A stretch of DNA of 64,000 nt from an uncultured Lachnospiraceae bacterium (GCA_946557105.1 CAMNSZ010000010.1:1-64000); one strand, 5' to 3'; counted from the stretch's first letter, positions 9,051-18,380 are shown. The notes: a model not told the origin generated them from the letters alone. A program made the numbers and translations.

Positions 9051-9091
9051 AGTAAAATAGCCTGACAGCTGTTTTGCGTATAGCGTACAAC

Positions 9092-9132
9092 GCTCTGAGA
9101 TGGAATCCAAAAGCCGTTTCAGAGCATTTTTT
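9092..9132 (+). terminator. Riboswitch-associated terminator 1
   Basis: GCTCTGA (9092-9098) pairs with TCAGAGC (9119-9125), followed by ATTTTTT. It lies 42 bases after the riboswitch and is the likely expression platform. Confidence 0.75.
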
Positions 9133-9202
9133 GTAAGCGCCAAAAGGCGCGATTTCCCCTTTCTAAGAGGGTTTGTATTCTGACGCGGACCCTTTTGCAA
9201 AA

Positions 9203-9234
9203 AATCCCTGAAATTATATTTCGGGGATTTTTTT
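9203..9234 (+). terminator. Riboswitch-associated terminator 2
   Basis: AATCCCTGAAAT pairs with ATTTCGGGGATT around a short loop, followed by seven T residues up to 9234. A second terminator 99 bases before ribD; it may act in tandem with the first or be the true ligand-controlled one. Confidence 0.75.
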
Positions 9235-9332
9235 GCGGCATGCTTTATGACGTTATATAGGACATCGTATATGCTGTAGGGGTTTTAAGAGGCTGCTGTG
9301 TGCGAAATATGGAATATGAGAGGTGAACAAAA

Positions 9333-10439
9333 ATGTCGGATGAAGAATATATGCGTCTTGCGTTGGAGCTGGCTAAGGTGGGCTGCGGCTTCGTAGCGCC
9401 AAATCCCATGGTGGGGGCGGTTATCGTAAAGGACGGGCATATTATCGGGCTGGGCTATCATGAAAGGTACGGTGAAGCGCATGCGGAGAGAAACGCGCTG
9501 GCGGCATGTACGGAGCCGGCCCGGGGCGCCACTATGTATGTGACCTTGGAGCCGTGTTGTCATTACGGGAAACAGCCCCCCTGTGTGGAGGCAATTTTGG
9601 AGGCGGGTATCAGTCGTGTGGTTATCGGCTCCCGCGACCCCAACCCCTTGGTGGCAGGAAAGGGGGCGGCAAGCCTGCGGGAAAAGGGAGTCGAAGTGAT
9701 AAGTGATGTGCTGCGGGAGGAATGCGACAGCATAAATTATGTTTTTTTCCATTATATACAAAGTAAAAGGCCTTATGTGGCGATGAAATATGCCATGACG
9801 ATGGACGGGAAAATTGCGACCCGTACAGGCGAATCCAAATGGATTACGGGGGAAGAGGCAAGGAGGCATGTCCATGAGCAAAGGCACCGCTACAGTGCTA
9901 TTATGGTGGGAAGCGGTACGGTGCTTACCGACGACCCGATGCTGACCTGCCGCATTGAGAAGGGAAGAAATCCCGTGAGAATTGTCTGCGACACGGCTCT
10001 GCGCATCCCTGTTACATCGCAGATTGCGGAAACGGCAGGACAGATACCCACCATATTGGCAACCTGCTGTAAAGAGTCTAAAAGACAGGAGCCGTTTTTG
10101 CAAAAGGGCTGTAAAATCCTTATGGTACGGGAGGAAAACGGACATGTAGATTTGCGGGATTTGATGAGCCGTCTGGGAGAAATGAAAATAGACAGCATTT
10201 TGCTGGAGGGAGGCGCTACTCTGAACTGGGCGGCGCTGGAAAGCGGAATCGTGCAGAGGGTTCTTGCTTATGTTTCTCCTAAATTGTTTGGAGGCGACGG
10301 CGCAAAAGCTCCCATAGGAGGCAGGGGTGTGGATTTGCCGAAGGAAGGATATCGGCTGAGGAACAGTAGAATAATGCCACTGGGGGAGGATTTTTTGATA
10401 GAGAGCGAGGTGGAGGCACATGTTTACGGGAATTATTGA
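9333..10439 (+). CDS. ribD: Bifunctional pyrimidine deaminase/reductase RibD
   Basis: Catalyses the second and third steps of riboflavin synthesis: deamination of the diaminopyrimidinone phosphate, then NADPH-dependent side-chain reduction. 368 residues, normal length. The N-terminal zinc deaminase domain shows HAERNAL (near residue 50) and PCCHYGKQPPCVEA, the PCxxxxxxPPC zinc site. The C-terminal reductase domain begins at RPYVAMKYAMTMDGKIAT (about 147) and has GSGTVLTDDPMLT and ILLEGGATLNWAAL. First gene of the FMN-riboswitch operon; its end overlaps ribE by 20 bases. Confidence 0.97.
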   Translation: MSDEEYMRLALELAKVGCGFVAPNPMVGAVIVKDGHIIGLGYHERYGEAHAERNALAACTEPARGATMYVTLEPCCHYGKQPPCVEAILEAGISRVVIGSRDPNPLVAGKGAASLREKGVEVISDVLREECDSINYVFFHYIQSKRPYVAMKYAMTMDGKIATRTGESKWITGEEARRHVHEQRHRYSAIMVGSGTVLTDDPMLTCRIEKGRNPVRIVCDTALRIPVTSQIAETAGQIPTILATCCKESKRQEPFLQKGCKILMVREENGHVDLRDLMSRLGEMKIDSILLEGGATLNWAALESGIVQRVLAYVSPKLFGGDGAKAPIGGRGVDLPKEGYRLRNSRIMPLGEDFLIESEVEAHVYGNY

Positions 10440-11112
10440 GGAGGTGGGAAGGCTTGAGCGGATTCAGCGGGGAGCCCATTGTGCAAGGCTTTCCGTTTAC
10501 GCCAAGAATATTATGGATGATATCAGGCTTGGCGACAGCGTGGCGGTAAACGGCGTGTGTCTGACAGTGACGGATTTTCACAGGCAGGGCTTTTGGGCGG
10601 ACGTCATGCATGAAACGCTGAACCGTTCCGCCTTGGGAGGATTAAAGTCCGGCAGTCCTGTTAATTTGGAGCGCGCCATGCCTGCAAACGGCAGGTTCGG
10701 CGGGCATATTGTGGCGGGGCATGTGGACGGCACAGGAGAAATCATTGGTATAACAGGAGATGATAACGCTGTCTGGTATACCCTGCGAGCCCATGAAAAT
10801 ATCATGCGGTATGTGGTGGAAAAGGGCTCCGTGGCAATAGACGGAATCAGCCTGACGGTGGCATGGGTGAAAGCGGAAGGATTCGCGGTTTCCGTGATTC
10901 CCCATACCGTAAGGGAGACGGCAATAGGGCAGAAAAAGGCGGGAGATAGGGTAAATCTGGAGACGGACATTATAGGGAAATATATCGAGAGGTTTTTCAT
11001 AACATCCGGGGCTTCGACCGTAGGAGAGGCAGCAGGGCGTGCAGGGGAAGGCGCTGCCCCAAAAGAAGGCGGCGTTACGAGCGAGCTATTGAGCAGATGC
11101 GGGTTTCTGTAA
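10420..11112 (+). CDS. ribE: Riboflavin synthase alpha chain
   Basis: Dismutates two 6,7-dimethyl-8-ribityllumazine molecules to riboflavin. 230 residues with two tandem lumazine-binding barrels. Each starts with the family signature: MFTGIIEEVG at residue 1, and GHVDGTG near 100. The internal LGDSVAVNGVCLTV and KGSVAIDGISLTV pair marks the two repeats. The last ~30 residues (after ERFF) are longer than usual, rich in G, A and E, and of low complexity. The start lies within the ribD end, so coupled translation is likely. Called ribC or ribE in different species. Confidence 0.95.
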   Translation: MFTGIIEEVGRLERIQRGAHCARLSVYAKNIMDDIRLGDSVAVNGVCLTVTDFHRQGFWADVMHETLNRSALGGLKSGSPVNLERAMPANGRFGGHIVAGHVDGTGEIIGITGDDNAVWYTLRAHENIMRYVVEKGSVAIDGISLTVAWVKAEGFAVSVIPHTVRETAIGQKKAGDRVNLETDIIGKYIERFFITSGASTVGEAAGRAGEGAAPKEGGVTSELLSRCGFL

Positions 11113-11270
11113 GGCTTTTTGGTAAAATTGTGAAGGAAAGTTTCTGTAATGGAGAGGAGGGATAAATCTGTAAGGCTTTTCTGTAAAATTTGTGAGGGGT
11201 GAGTTTTTGTAATGGAGAGGAGAGATAAATCTGGGAGGCTGTTCCGTAAGATTATGGAACGGGAAAGGAG
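11106..11270 (+). repeat. Three imperfect 61-63 bp tandem repeats between ribE and ribBA
   Basis: Units start at 11106, 11167 and 11230, each opening with TCTGTAAGGCT or TCTGGGAGGCT and carrying GTAATGGAGAGGAG and GATAAA. The first unit overlaps the ribE stop codon, so the array looks like duplication of the 3' end of ribE plus a purine-rich ribosome-site-like segment. The last unit runs into the ribBA ribosome binding site. Confidence 0.7.
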
Positions 11271-11279
11271 CTTTGGACA

Positions 11280-12482
11280 ATGGCGGATTTTAATACGATA
11301 GAAGAGGCGTTGGAGGAATTGAGACAGGGGAGGGTCATTATGGTCTTGGATGACCCCGACAGGGAAAATGAAGGAGATTTTATCTGCGCGGCGCAGCATG
11401 CCACGGCGGAAAACATTAATTTCATGGCTACCTACGGTAAAGGGTTAATCTGTATGCCCATGTCCGGAGAATATGTGAAAAGGCTGCAGATTCCCCAGAT
11501 GGTTACGGATAATACCGACAATCACGAGACTGCGTTTACCGTCTCCATAGACTATGTGGGCGTCACCACCGGCATTTCAGCGCAGGAGCGCTCCATGACT
11601 GCCATGAAATGTGTGGAAGAGGGGGCGAAGCCGTCGGACTTTCGCAGACCCGGACACATGTTTCCCCTTTTGGCAAAGGACAAGGGCGTTTTGGTAAGAG
11701 GCGGGCATACCGAGGCGACGGTGGATTTGATGCGTCTTGCTGGGCTCAAGGAATGCGGGCTTTGCTGTGAGATTATGGGGGAGGACGGCACTATGCTGCG
11801 GACCGGCAGGCTGGTGGAAATGGCTAAGAAGCTGGGGCTTAAAATCATTTCCATTAAGGCGCTTCAGGATTACCGCAAGCAGCATGATAAGCTGGTGGAA
11901 CGGGCGGCGGTAACAAAGATGCCCACAAAATACGGTGAATTTAAGGCGTACGGATATGTGAACCGGATAAACGGAGAGCACCATGTGGCGCTTGTAAAGG
12001 GAGAAATCGGCGACGGAGAAAACCTTTTGTGCCGGGTTCACTCCGAATGCCTGACAGGAGATTGCTTTGGTTCCTTAAAATGCGACTGCGGGCAGCAGTT
12101 TGCCGCCGCCATGACGCAGATAGAGAGAGAGGGCAGGGGAGTCCTTCTATATATGCGTCAGGAGGGCAGGGGAATCGGGCTTATCAACAAGCTGCGGGCT
12201 TACGAGCTGCAGGAGAAGGGAATGGACACCTTGGAGGCAAATCTGGCGCTGGGCTTTGCAGGAGACGAGAGGGAGTACTATATCGGTGCTCAGATTTTGA
12301 GGGATTTAGGAGCCAAGACCCTGCGGCTTTTGACAAATAATCCCGATAAGGTTTACCAGCTGTCAGACTATGGCATGGAAATCGTACAGCGACTTCCCAT
12401 TGAGATAGAGGCGACACAATACGATTTACGTTACCTGAAAACGAAGCAAAGTAAAATGGGGCATATTTTGCATTTGTCCTAA
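11280..12482 (+). CDS. ribBA: Bifunctional DHBP synthase / GTP cyclohydrolase II
   Basis: Provides both precursors of riboflavin. 400 residues. N-terminal DHBP synthase (1-200): the metal and ribulose-5-phosphate site [11 protein letters not shown] near residue 24 and RPGHMFPL near 120. C-terminal GTP cyclohydrolase II (about 205-400): the zinc cysteines in [20 protein letters not shown] (about 253-272), the GRGIGL nucleotide loop and LLTNNPDKV near 345. A GGAAAGGAG site precedes the ATG. Third gene of the FMN-controlled operon. Confidence 0.97.
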   Translation: MADFNTIEEALEELRQGRVIMVLDDPDRENEGDFICAAQHATAENINFMATYGKGLICMPMSGEYVKRLQIPQMVTDNTDNHETAFTVSIDYVGVTTGISAQERSMTAMKCVEEGAKPSDFRRPGHMFPLLAKDKGVLVRGGHTEATVDLMRLAGLKECGLCCEIMGEDGTMLRTGRLVEMAKKLGLKIISIKALQDYRKQHDKLVERAAVTKMPTKYGEFKAYGYVNRINGEHHVALVKGEIGDGENLLCRVHSECLTGDCFGSLKCDCGQQFAAAMTQIEREGRGVLLYMRQEGRGIGLINKLRAYELQEKGMDTLEANLALGFAGDEREYYIGAQILRDLGAKTLRLLTNNPDKVYQLSDYGMEIVQRLPIEIEATQYDLRYLKTKQSKMGHILHLS

Positions 12483-12718
12483 GCGGGTGGCCCTGCAAAA
12501 ATAAGCGCAGCCGGACTGTGGGAGCCTCCTGTTAAGGGCAAATTGCGCGGCGATTTTTATGGGCGTAAGCCTTACAGAAAACCAGTTGGCGGAAAAGCGT
12601 TTGAATCATCTGGGAAAGGATAAAACGCACCGGATTGTGAATGACATGCAAAACGGCTGCAAGGAATAGGAAAAGAAATATATGGGAATGTCCGAAAAAA
12701 CGGACGGAGAGGAGCAGC

Positions 12719-13186
12719 ATGAAAGTATTTGAAGGAAAATTAGTATCAAAGGAAATCAAAATCGGAATTGTGGCGGCACGTTTTAACGAGTTTATCACCT
12801 CCAAGCTGGTAAGCGGCGCTATGGACGGCTTGCTGCGCCATGATGTAAAGGAGGAGGACGTCCATGTGGCATGGGTTCCCGGAGCCTTTGAAATTCCCCT
12901 TATCGCCTCTAAAATGGCAAAGAGCGGGAAATATGACGCAGTCATCTGTCTGGGGGCGGTCATCAGAGGAAGCACAAGCCACTACGACTACGTTTGCAGC
13001 GAGGTGTCCAAGGGCATTGCCTCTGTCTCTCTGGCAAGCGATATCCCGGTAATGTTCGGCGTGCTTACCACAGACAATATCGAGCAGGCAATTGAGCGCG
13101 CCGGAACAAAAGCAGGCAACAAAGGCTACGACTGCGCCCTCGGCGCCATTGAGATGGTGAACCTTATCCGGGAAATTGAGGGCTAG
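12719..13186 (+). CDS. ribH: 6,7-dimethyl-8-ribityllumazine synthase
   Basis: Condenses the pyrimidinedione with dihydroxybutanone phosphate; forms pentameric or icosahedral shells. 155 residues. [16 protein letters not shown] (substrate loop near 17-32), [26 protein letters not shown] (catalytic loop near 79-94) and [10 protein letters not shown] are all present. The open frame extends upstream to 12641, but GGAGAGGAGC just before the ATG at 12719 and family length fix this start. Last gene of the rib operon, 236 bases after ribBA. Confidence 0.96.
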   Translation: MKVFEGKLVSKEIKIGIVAARFNEFITSKLVSGAMDGLLRHDVKEEDVHVAWVPGAFEIPLIASKMAKSGKYDAVICLGAVIRGSTSHYDYVCSEVSKGIASVSLASDIPVMFGVLTTDNIEQAIERAGTKAGNKGYDCALGAIEMVNLIREIEG

Positions 13187-13838
13187 TGCGCTGCTGACAG
13201 TTTGGCGCATGGTCTGCCGCGCAGGATAAATTTCTGGTTTGCAGGGCGGTTTTTTGGCGGCACGGCGCCGGAGCGGTAACTGTGGCTGGAAATTCAACAC
13301 ATTAGGAGGACGAGCCGGCAGGAAGCTCGTCGGAATATAGGGCGTGTCCGTATAGTAGTTTCGTAGATTGCAGGCAAACCAAGGGCAGTCGGTAGACATG
13401 TTGATAAGCTGACAGACAGTAAATCGACAAATTCCACAATAAATCCACAAATATAGATATTTAATTGTAATTTTTTGCCAGATATGCTATATTGAAATGG
13501 AGCAGTTGGGGGATTGTAAGGGGAAAAGTTAAGGAATATATTGCGTTTAGATGTGAAAGACACCTTCAAATGCTGAAACGGCTTTTGGGGGTGTTTTTTG
13601 GTGTTTTGGGGATTGGATTTGAAGAATCAAGGAAGGCTTATTGGCTTTTAAATGTGGTAAATACTATGTAAAAGGTATATAAACTAAATAAAGCAAAAAG
13701 AGAGAATGTTGAACTCTCTCTTCTTACAATTTAACAAAATATTTCAATCCACTGAGTTTGTCAGACATTATTATTATATATTTTTTAATAAAAAATTTCA
13801 ACTATTAAATATATTATTTTTTACATTTTAAAAAAATG
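13187..13838. other. Non-coding gap with a terminator after the rib operon
   Basis: About 650 bases with no convincing gene. A terminator-like hairpin at about 13559-13599 (ACACC..CAAA against TTTTG..GGTGT, then TTTTTT) probably ends the rib transcript or one starting in the gap. A purine/pyrimidine inverted repeat (AAGAGAGA with TCTCTCTT) lies near 13698-13725. Composition turns very AT-rich from about 13400, marking the edge of the accessory island. Confidence 0.5.
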
Positions 13839-13840
13839 AA

Positions 13841-13879
13841 CTTGACATAAAATGCAGAATGTAATATTATTATGTCAAG
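13841..13879 (+). promoter_or_regulatory. Promoter bracketed by a perfect inverted repeat
   Basis: TTGACA (13842-13847), a 17-base spacer and TATTAT (13865-13870) form a consensus promoter. The same region carries CTTGACATAA (13841-13850) and TTATGTCAAG (13870-13879), a perfect 10-bp inverted repeat that covers the -35 box and the start/Shine-Dalgarno zone. This geometry suits a dimeric repressor, possibly autoregulation by the downstream gene product. Expected start is near 13877, giving a leader of only about 16 bases. Confidence 0.75.
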
Positions 13880-13892
13880 GAGGTACAATGCT

Positions 13893-14852
13893 GTGATAAA
13901 AATTCAGGGGAAATTAAATGAAAAGTCTGTAGAGGCATTCATGCTGGCTATAGAGATATACAATAAACCAACCATAAAGTATAGAGTAGAAGGGTTTGGC
14001 TTTTTTATCTGTAATGCATGGGAATTAATGCTAAAGTCGTACTTGATAAATAAATATGGAGAAAAAAGTATCTATTATAAAAATAATTCGGACAGAACGA
14101 TTTCTTTGGAAAATTGCTTACAAAAAGTATTCACAAATGATAAATCTCCCATTAGAAGAAATCTTACGAAAATAATAGAGCTGAGGAATACGAGCACTCA
14201 CTATATTATGGAAGAATATGAAATGATATATATTCCATTGTTTCAAGCCTGTGTTTTGAATTATGTAGAAAAAATGCAGGAGTACCACGGTATTGATATG
14301 ACAAAGGCAATTCCTCAAAATTTTCTGATGATGACGGTCAGTATGAGCGCTTTGGATGAAAGTGTTATTCGTGCAAAATATCCGGAAGAAATTGCTCAAA
14401 AAATGATTGATATTGATGTTCAGTTGAAACCGGAAATAAAAGAGAATAACAATAGGTATGCTATTAAAATTGAACATTACCATTTTATTACTAAAGACAA
14501 AAATAAGGCTACAAGCTTTGTGCACATAGATAAAGAAGCAGCGGCAGGAGTAAAAATAATCAAAGAACTGAAAGACCCTAATATAACACATAAATATACG
14601 ATGAAAAGTGCTATAAAGGAAGTCAACCGGCGCTTACATAATGCTGGTGTGGACTTTCAGTTAAATCGATATATATTCGATTTATTTAATAAAGTTTATG
14701 GGATAAAAGAAAATGAGAAATATTGTTATGTACACAGGCAGTATGCACAGCCGTCCTACACATATTCAATGCAGGCGATTGAATTAATTGTAGCAGAAAT
14801 AGAAAAGGATTCAAAAAATATCGTAGAAAATTTGAAAAAGGTAAAAAAATAA
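13893..14852 (+). CDS. DUF3644 domain protein, probable defence-associated
   Basis: 319 residues from a GTG start. AAGGAGG at 13877-13883 sits 9 bases before this GTG; the in-frame ATG at 13872 lies inside the ribosome site and before the expected transcript start, so it is rejected. The N-terminal half has the DUF3644 pattern (FMLAIEIYNKP, GFGFFICNAWELMLKSYL, IIELRNTSTHYI), which resembles HEPN-like helical domains; the RNTSTH hexamer fits an RxxxxH motif and hints at RNase activity. DUF3644 genes are often found in defence islands; the biochemical role is not established to my knowledge. It lies directly before the CRISPR-Cas locus. Confidence 0.75.
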   Translation: MIKIQGKLNEKSVEAFMLAIEIYNKPTIKYRVEGFGFFICNAWELMLKSYLINKYGEKSIYYKNNSDRTISLENCLQKVFTNDKSPIRRNLTKIIELRNTSTHYIMEEYEMIYIPLFQACVLNYVEKMQEYHGIDMTKAIPQNFLMMTVSMSALDESVIRAKYPEEIAQKMIDIDVQLKPEIKENNNRYAIKIEHYHFITKDKNKATSFVHIDKEAAAGVKIIKELKDPNITHKYTMKSAIKEVNRRLHNAGVDFQLNRYIFDLFNKVYGIKENEKYCYVHRQYAQPSYTYSMQAIELIVAEIEKDSKNIVENLKKVKK

Positions 14853-14936
14853 GCTGACCCCAGGGGCAAAGGAATTCTTGGTCTAAACCTACTCCCATTC
14901 GGGAACCCAGCCTTAATCCTTCACGAGTTAGCTTAT
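14842..14936 (-). ncRNA. Predicted small structured RNA between DUF3644 and cas3
   Basis: On the minus strand a promoter (14941-14968) is followed by about 95 bases closed by a 12-bp stem: GTTAGCTTATTT (14927-14938, plus strand) with AAATAAGCTGAC (14847-14858), one mismatch that becomes G-U in RNA. Internal hairpins include TCCCATTCGGGA and CCCC/GGGG stretches. The minus-strand 3' end runs into seven T residues (plus-strand A run 14843-14849), as in an intrinsic terminator. It is convergent with the DUF3644 gene and overlaps its stop. No known RNA family recognised. Confidence 0.5.
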
Positions 14937-14940
14937 TTCT

Positions 14941-14968
14941 ATTATATCATATGTTGATGAAAAGTCAA
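14941..14968 (-). promoter_or_regulatory. Minus-strand promoter for the small RNA
   Basis: Read on the minus strand: TTGACT (14968-14963), 16-base spacer, TATAAT (14946-14941). Expected start at about 14934-14936, the base of the RNA stem. It diverges from cas3. Confidence 0.65.
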
Positions 14969-14993
14969 TTATTCTATGAAAAGGGGGATTAGT

Positions 14994-17423
14994 TTGAAGT
15001 TACTGGCGCATTTAACAATGATTGACAATGTCAGGAGAGAGCAGACTTTGCAGGCTCATTGTGTCCAAACAGCCGAGTATGCGGGGGAAAGCGTAAAGGC
15101 GGCGGGATTTTACGATACGGCATATCTGGCGGGCTTGCTCCATGATTTTGGAAAAGCAAAATGTGAATATAACACCTACTTGGAAAGAGCCTTTGCGGGA
15201 GAAAATGTTGTGCGAGGGTCAGTCAATCATACCTTTGCAGGAGTTATATACTTATTGGAAAAATATCATGTTTTTTCAGGACCCGAGAGTAGGTGGGAAT
15301 GTTTGACAAGCGAAGTGATTGCCTATGCCATTGGTGCTCACCACGGTATGTTTGATTGTGTGGATTTGGAGGGCGGCAACGGATTCGTTTATCGATTGCA
15401 GAAGGATAAAGAAGAGATAGGTTATGAGGAGGCGCTGCGTAATTATTTTGAGCAGGTCACATCGGAGAGCATAGTGGAGGAATATTTCAAAAGGGCGGTT
15501 GAGGAGGTGCAAAGCTTTTTTGAAGCAGAGCAGGGTAGCAAAACAAAGAAGGATGAAATTTTTTTCCAAGTGGGAGTGCTTGTCAGGTTGATTTTGTCGG
15601 CGGTAATTTATGGAGACAGAAGAGATACAAGCGAGTTTATGAGTGGAAGCTTACTTCCTCCAGAGTTAGCGGTTGATTGGGGAGCCCAAAGACAATGCTT
15701 GGAAAATAATATTTCTAAGCTTGGTTCCACTTCCCCTATTAACCAAGTGAGAAATGAGATATCAAAGCAATGTCTGGAATTTGCGGACAAGCCGTCAGCC
15801 ATCTATCGTCTCAATGTTCCGACCGGAGCAGGAAAAACTTTAAGTACCTTGCGTTACGCGCTGGCACACGCAGAAAAATACAATAAAAAGCGGATAATAT
15901 TTATTATTCCGTTGCTCAGTATATTGGACCAGAATGCTAAGGTAATTAAAGAAAATCTAGTCAATCCCAAGATGGTATTGGAGCATCATTCCAATGTAGT
16001 TTCTGAGAAAGAGGGAGACGATGAGTTGGATGGGTACGAGCTTTTGACGGAAAACTGGAATGCGCCGATTGTGATTTCTACCTTGGTGCAGCTTCTGAAT
16101 ATTCTATTTACACACAAAACGTCGGCAATAGGCAGAATGAGGGCGTTGTGCGACAGTGTGATTGTAATTGATGAAATACAGTCGCTGCCTAAAAAGGTGA
16201 CGCTAATGTTTAATGTCGCCATAAATTTTTTGAGCAAGTATTGTAATGCGGCTGTGGTGCTATCTTCGGCAACGCAGCCTTGTCTAGAGGAGGTTCAATG
16301 GTTTTTAAGGCTTGCGGAAAATCCGGATATGGTGTTGCTTAGCAAAGCGCAAAGAGATATCTTTAAGCGTGCCGAAATATTGAACAAGACGATAAAGCAT
16401 GGTATGGACTTGGAGGAATGCTCTGTATTTTGTAGGGAATTATTGGACAAGCAAGATTCTTTGTTGGTGATATGTAACACAAAGTCGGAGGCGAGAAACC
16501 TATACGATAAAATCTCAGCACTGGTTTGCGGGGAAAAGGTACATATGTATCATTTATCTACCTCAATGTGTCAGGAGCATAGAAGATGCCGACTGACAGA
16601 CATACAAGAGGAACTAAAGGAAGTACAGAAACGCTCAAGCCGGAGGGAAAAGGATATAAAGGTGGTATGCGTTTCCACCCAGCTAGTGGAAGCAGGGGTT
16701 GATTTTTCATTTGAATGTGTTGTGCGGGTTATGGCTGGCATTGATAATCTGGCTCAAGCGGCAGGAAGATGTAACCGGAGTAACGAGTATGGAAGAAAGG
16801 GAAAGGTATATCTTATTAATCTTAACAATGAAAACCTAAAGAATCTGCCTGAAATAAAGAGCGCACAGAACAGTACCCGCAAGGTGCTTTGTTCGGCGGA
16901 AGAGTCAGTACAAAACGATTTGTTGGGAGAGACATCTTCAAAAATGTTTTATCGGTATTTGTTTGAAGAGGAAAAGAGAAATATAAAGTATCCGGTTAAA
17001 GATTATAACAATATTCTTTATTTGTCAGAGCTTTTGGCAAATCGTAATGAATATGCGGATAATAAAAGTGATAGTTATATTTTGCGCCAGCCTTTTAAAA
17101 CGGTTGGAGCGCTGTTTCAGGTGTTTGATGAAAATACCTATGATGTGGTAGTGCCGTATAAACAGGGAAAAGAATTAATTGCTGGATTAAAGGAAGTCAA
17201 AGGGGAGAGAACAAGTTTTTCTGAATTAAAAAAGCTGGTGAAGGAAACGAAGCCTTATACCATTAATATTTTTAAGTGGCAAAGGGATAAGCTGTATCAG
17301 GAAGGGTTGCTTGAGCCTTGTCTGGACGGGAGGCTGCTTATATTATGTGAAGGCGTCTATGACGACAGATACGGACTGGGGGAGATTACGGAGCAGTCTG
17401 TTGAGAAATTTATGATACTATAA
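14994..17423 (+). CDS. cas3: CRISPR-associated helicase/nuclease Cas3, type I-C
   Basis: Degrades DNA bound by the Cascade complex. About 809 residues from a TTG start preceded by AAGGGGGA; this gives an N-terminus MKLLAHL as usual for I-C Cas3. The in-frame ATG at 14976 has no ribosome site. HD nuclease domain: LLHDFGK early and GAHHGMFD near 115. Superfamily 2 helicase: VPTGAGKTLS (Walker A, about 275), VIDEIQSLP (motif II), LSSATQP (motif III), VSTQLVEAGVDFSFE and AQAAGRCNRSNEYGRKG (motifs V-VI). Fused HD-helicase layout is normal. First gene of the operon, separated from cas5c by 231 bases. Confidence 0.96.
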   Translation: MKLLAHLTMIDNVRREQTLQAHCVQTAEYAGESVKAAGFYDTAYLAGLLHDFGKAKCEYNTYLERAFAGENVVRGSVNHTFAGVIYLLEKYHVFSGPESRWECLTSEVIAYAIGAHHGMFDCVDLEGGNGFVYRLQKDKEEIGYEEALRNYFEQVTSESIVEEYFKRAVEEVQSFFEAEQGSKTKKDEIFFQVGVLVRLILSAVIYGDRRDTSEFMSGSLLPPELAVDWGAQRQCLENNISKLGSTSPINQVRNEISKQCLEFADKPSAIYRLNVPTGAGKTLSTLRYALAHAEKYNKKRIIFIIPLLSILDQNAKVIKENLVNPKMVLEHHSNVVSEKEGDDELDGYELLTENWNAPIVISTLVQLLNILFTHKTSAIGRMRALCDSVIVIDEIQSLPKKVTLMFNVAINFLSKYCNAAVVLSSATQPCLEEVQWFLRLAENPDMVLLSKAQRDIFKRAEILNKTIKHGMDLEECSVFCRELLDKQDSLLVICNTKSEARNLYDKISALVCGEKVHMYHLSTSMCQEHRRCRLTDIQEELKEVQKRSSRREKDIKVVCVSTQLVEAGVDFSFECVVRVMAGIDNLAQAAGRCNRSNEYGRKGKVYLINLNNENLKNLPEIKSAQNSTRKVLCSAEESVQNDLLGETSSKMFYRYLFEEEKRNIKYPVKDYNNILYLSELLANRNEYADNKSDSYILRQPFKTVGALFQVFDENTYDVVVPYKQGKELIAGLKEVKGERTSFSELKKLVKETKPYTINIFKWQRDKLYQEGLLEPCLDGRLLILCEGVYDDRYGLGEITEQSVEKFMIL

Positions 17424-17654
17424 ATAGAGGTAAATAAATTAGCAGTTGTAGTGAATTCATAAGAAAAATTTACATAAATATGACGTCTCAAGGATTTTTG
17501 GGTGATATGACCTAAAATGAATATTCAACTTGTAAGGCGTAAGGGGCTTGAGGTTGTGCGTTTTAGGATGAAAACATGAAAGATAGAAATTCAGGCAAGG
17601 ATTTCAGTGAAATGTAAATGCATAGTATTTTAGATATAAGATAAGGAGGAGAAA

Positions 17655-18377
17655 ATGGAACACAGGAATACGGTAGAATTTGAAGTGACGGGAGAATATG
17701 CTTTGTTTTCCGACCCGATTACCCGTGTGGGCGGTGAAAAATTTACCTATCAGGTGCCCACCTATGAGGCGTTGAAAGGAATTTTGCAAAGTATCTATTG
17801 GAAACCAACCATAATTTGGGTTATTGACGAGGTTCGTATTATGAATCCTATCCAGACGGAGACAAAGGGGGTACGGCCGATAAAGTATTACAATGACAAA
17901 AACGACCTTTCCTATTATACCTATTTAAAAGACTGCCGCTATCAGGTCAGGGCACATTTTATATGGAATGAAAACCGTTCCGAGCTGGAGGCGGACCGCA
18001 ATGAAAATAAGCATCATAATATTGCAAAAAGAATGATAGAAAGGGGAGGGAGAAGAGATATTTTTCTTGGAACCAGAGAGTGTCAGGGGTATGTGAAGCC
18101 TTGTACTTTTGGAGAAGGGGAGAGCGCATACGACAAAATACCCGAGCTGAGCTTCGGAATGATGTATCACGGAATTACCTATGCCGATGAAGCGTATTCA
18201 GAGGAGACAAAGGGAAATATGTGCGTGCGCTTATGGCAGGTGGTTATGAAAAGCGGAGTTATCTCATTTTTGCCGCCATGGGAGTGTATACACAGGGTTG
18301 TAAGGAAGATGAATGTCAAACCGTTTGGTACGGAGCAAAACAACTTTTCCATCATTGACGAAAAGGAGGTGATATAG
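17655..18377 (+). CDS. cas5c: Cas5c (Cas5d), crRNA-processing Cascade subunit
   Basis: In type I-C, Cas5 replaces Cas6: it cuts pre-crRNA at the repeat hairpin base and caps the 5' handle. 240 residues. FEVTGEYALFSDPITRVGGEKFTY is the family N-terminus. Tyr48, Lys119 and His120 (IYWK and NENKHHN) sit where the catalytic Tyr-Lys-His triad of characterised Cas5d enzymes lies. RGGRRDIFLGTRECQGYV near 131-147 is also typical. AAGGAGG precedes the ATG. Three bases separate it from cas8c. Confidence 0.95.
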   Translation: MEHRNTVEFEVTGEYALFSDPITRVGGEKFTYQVPTYEALKGILQSIYWKPTIIWVIDEVRIMNPIQTETKGVRPIKYYNDKNDLSYYTYLKDCRYQVRAHFIWNENRSELEADRNENKHHNIAKRMIERGGRRDIFLGTRECQGYVKPCTFGEGESAYDKIPELSFGMMYHGITYADEAYSEETKGNMCVRLWQVVMKSGVISFLPPWECIHRVVRKMNVKPFGTEQNNFSIIDEKEVI

Positions 18378-18380
18378 TAC

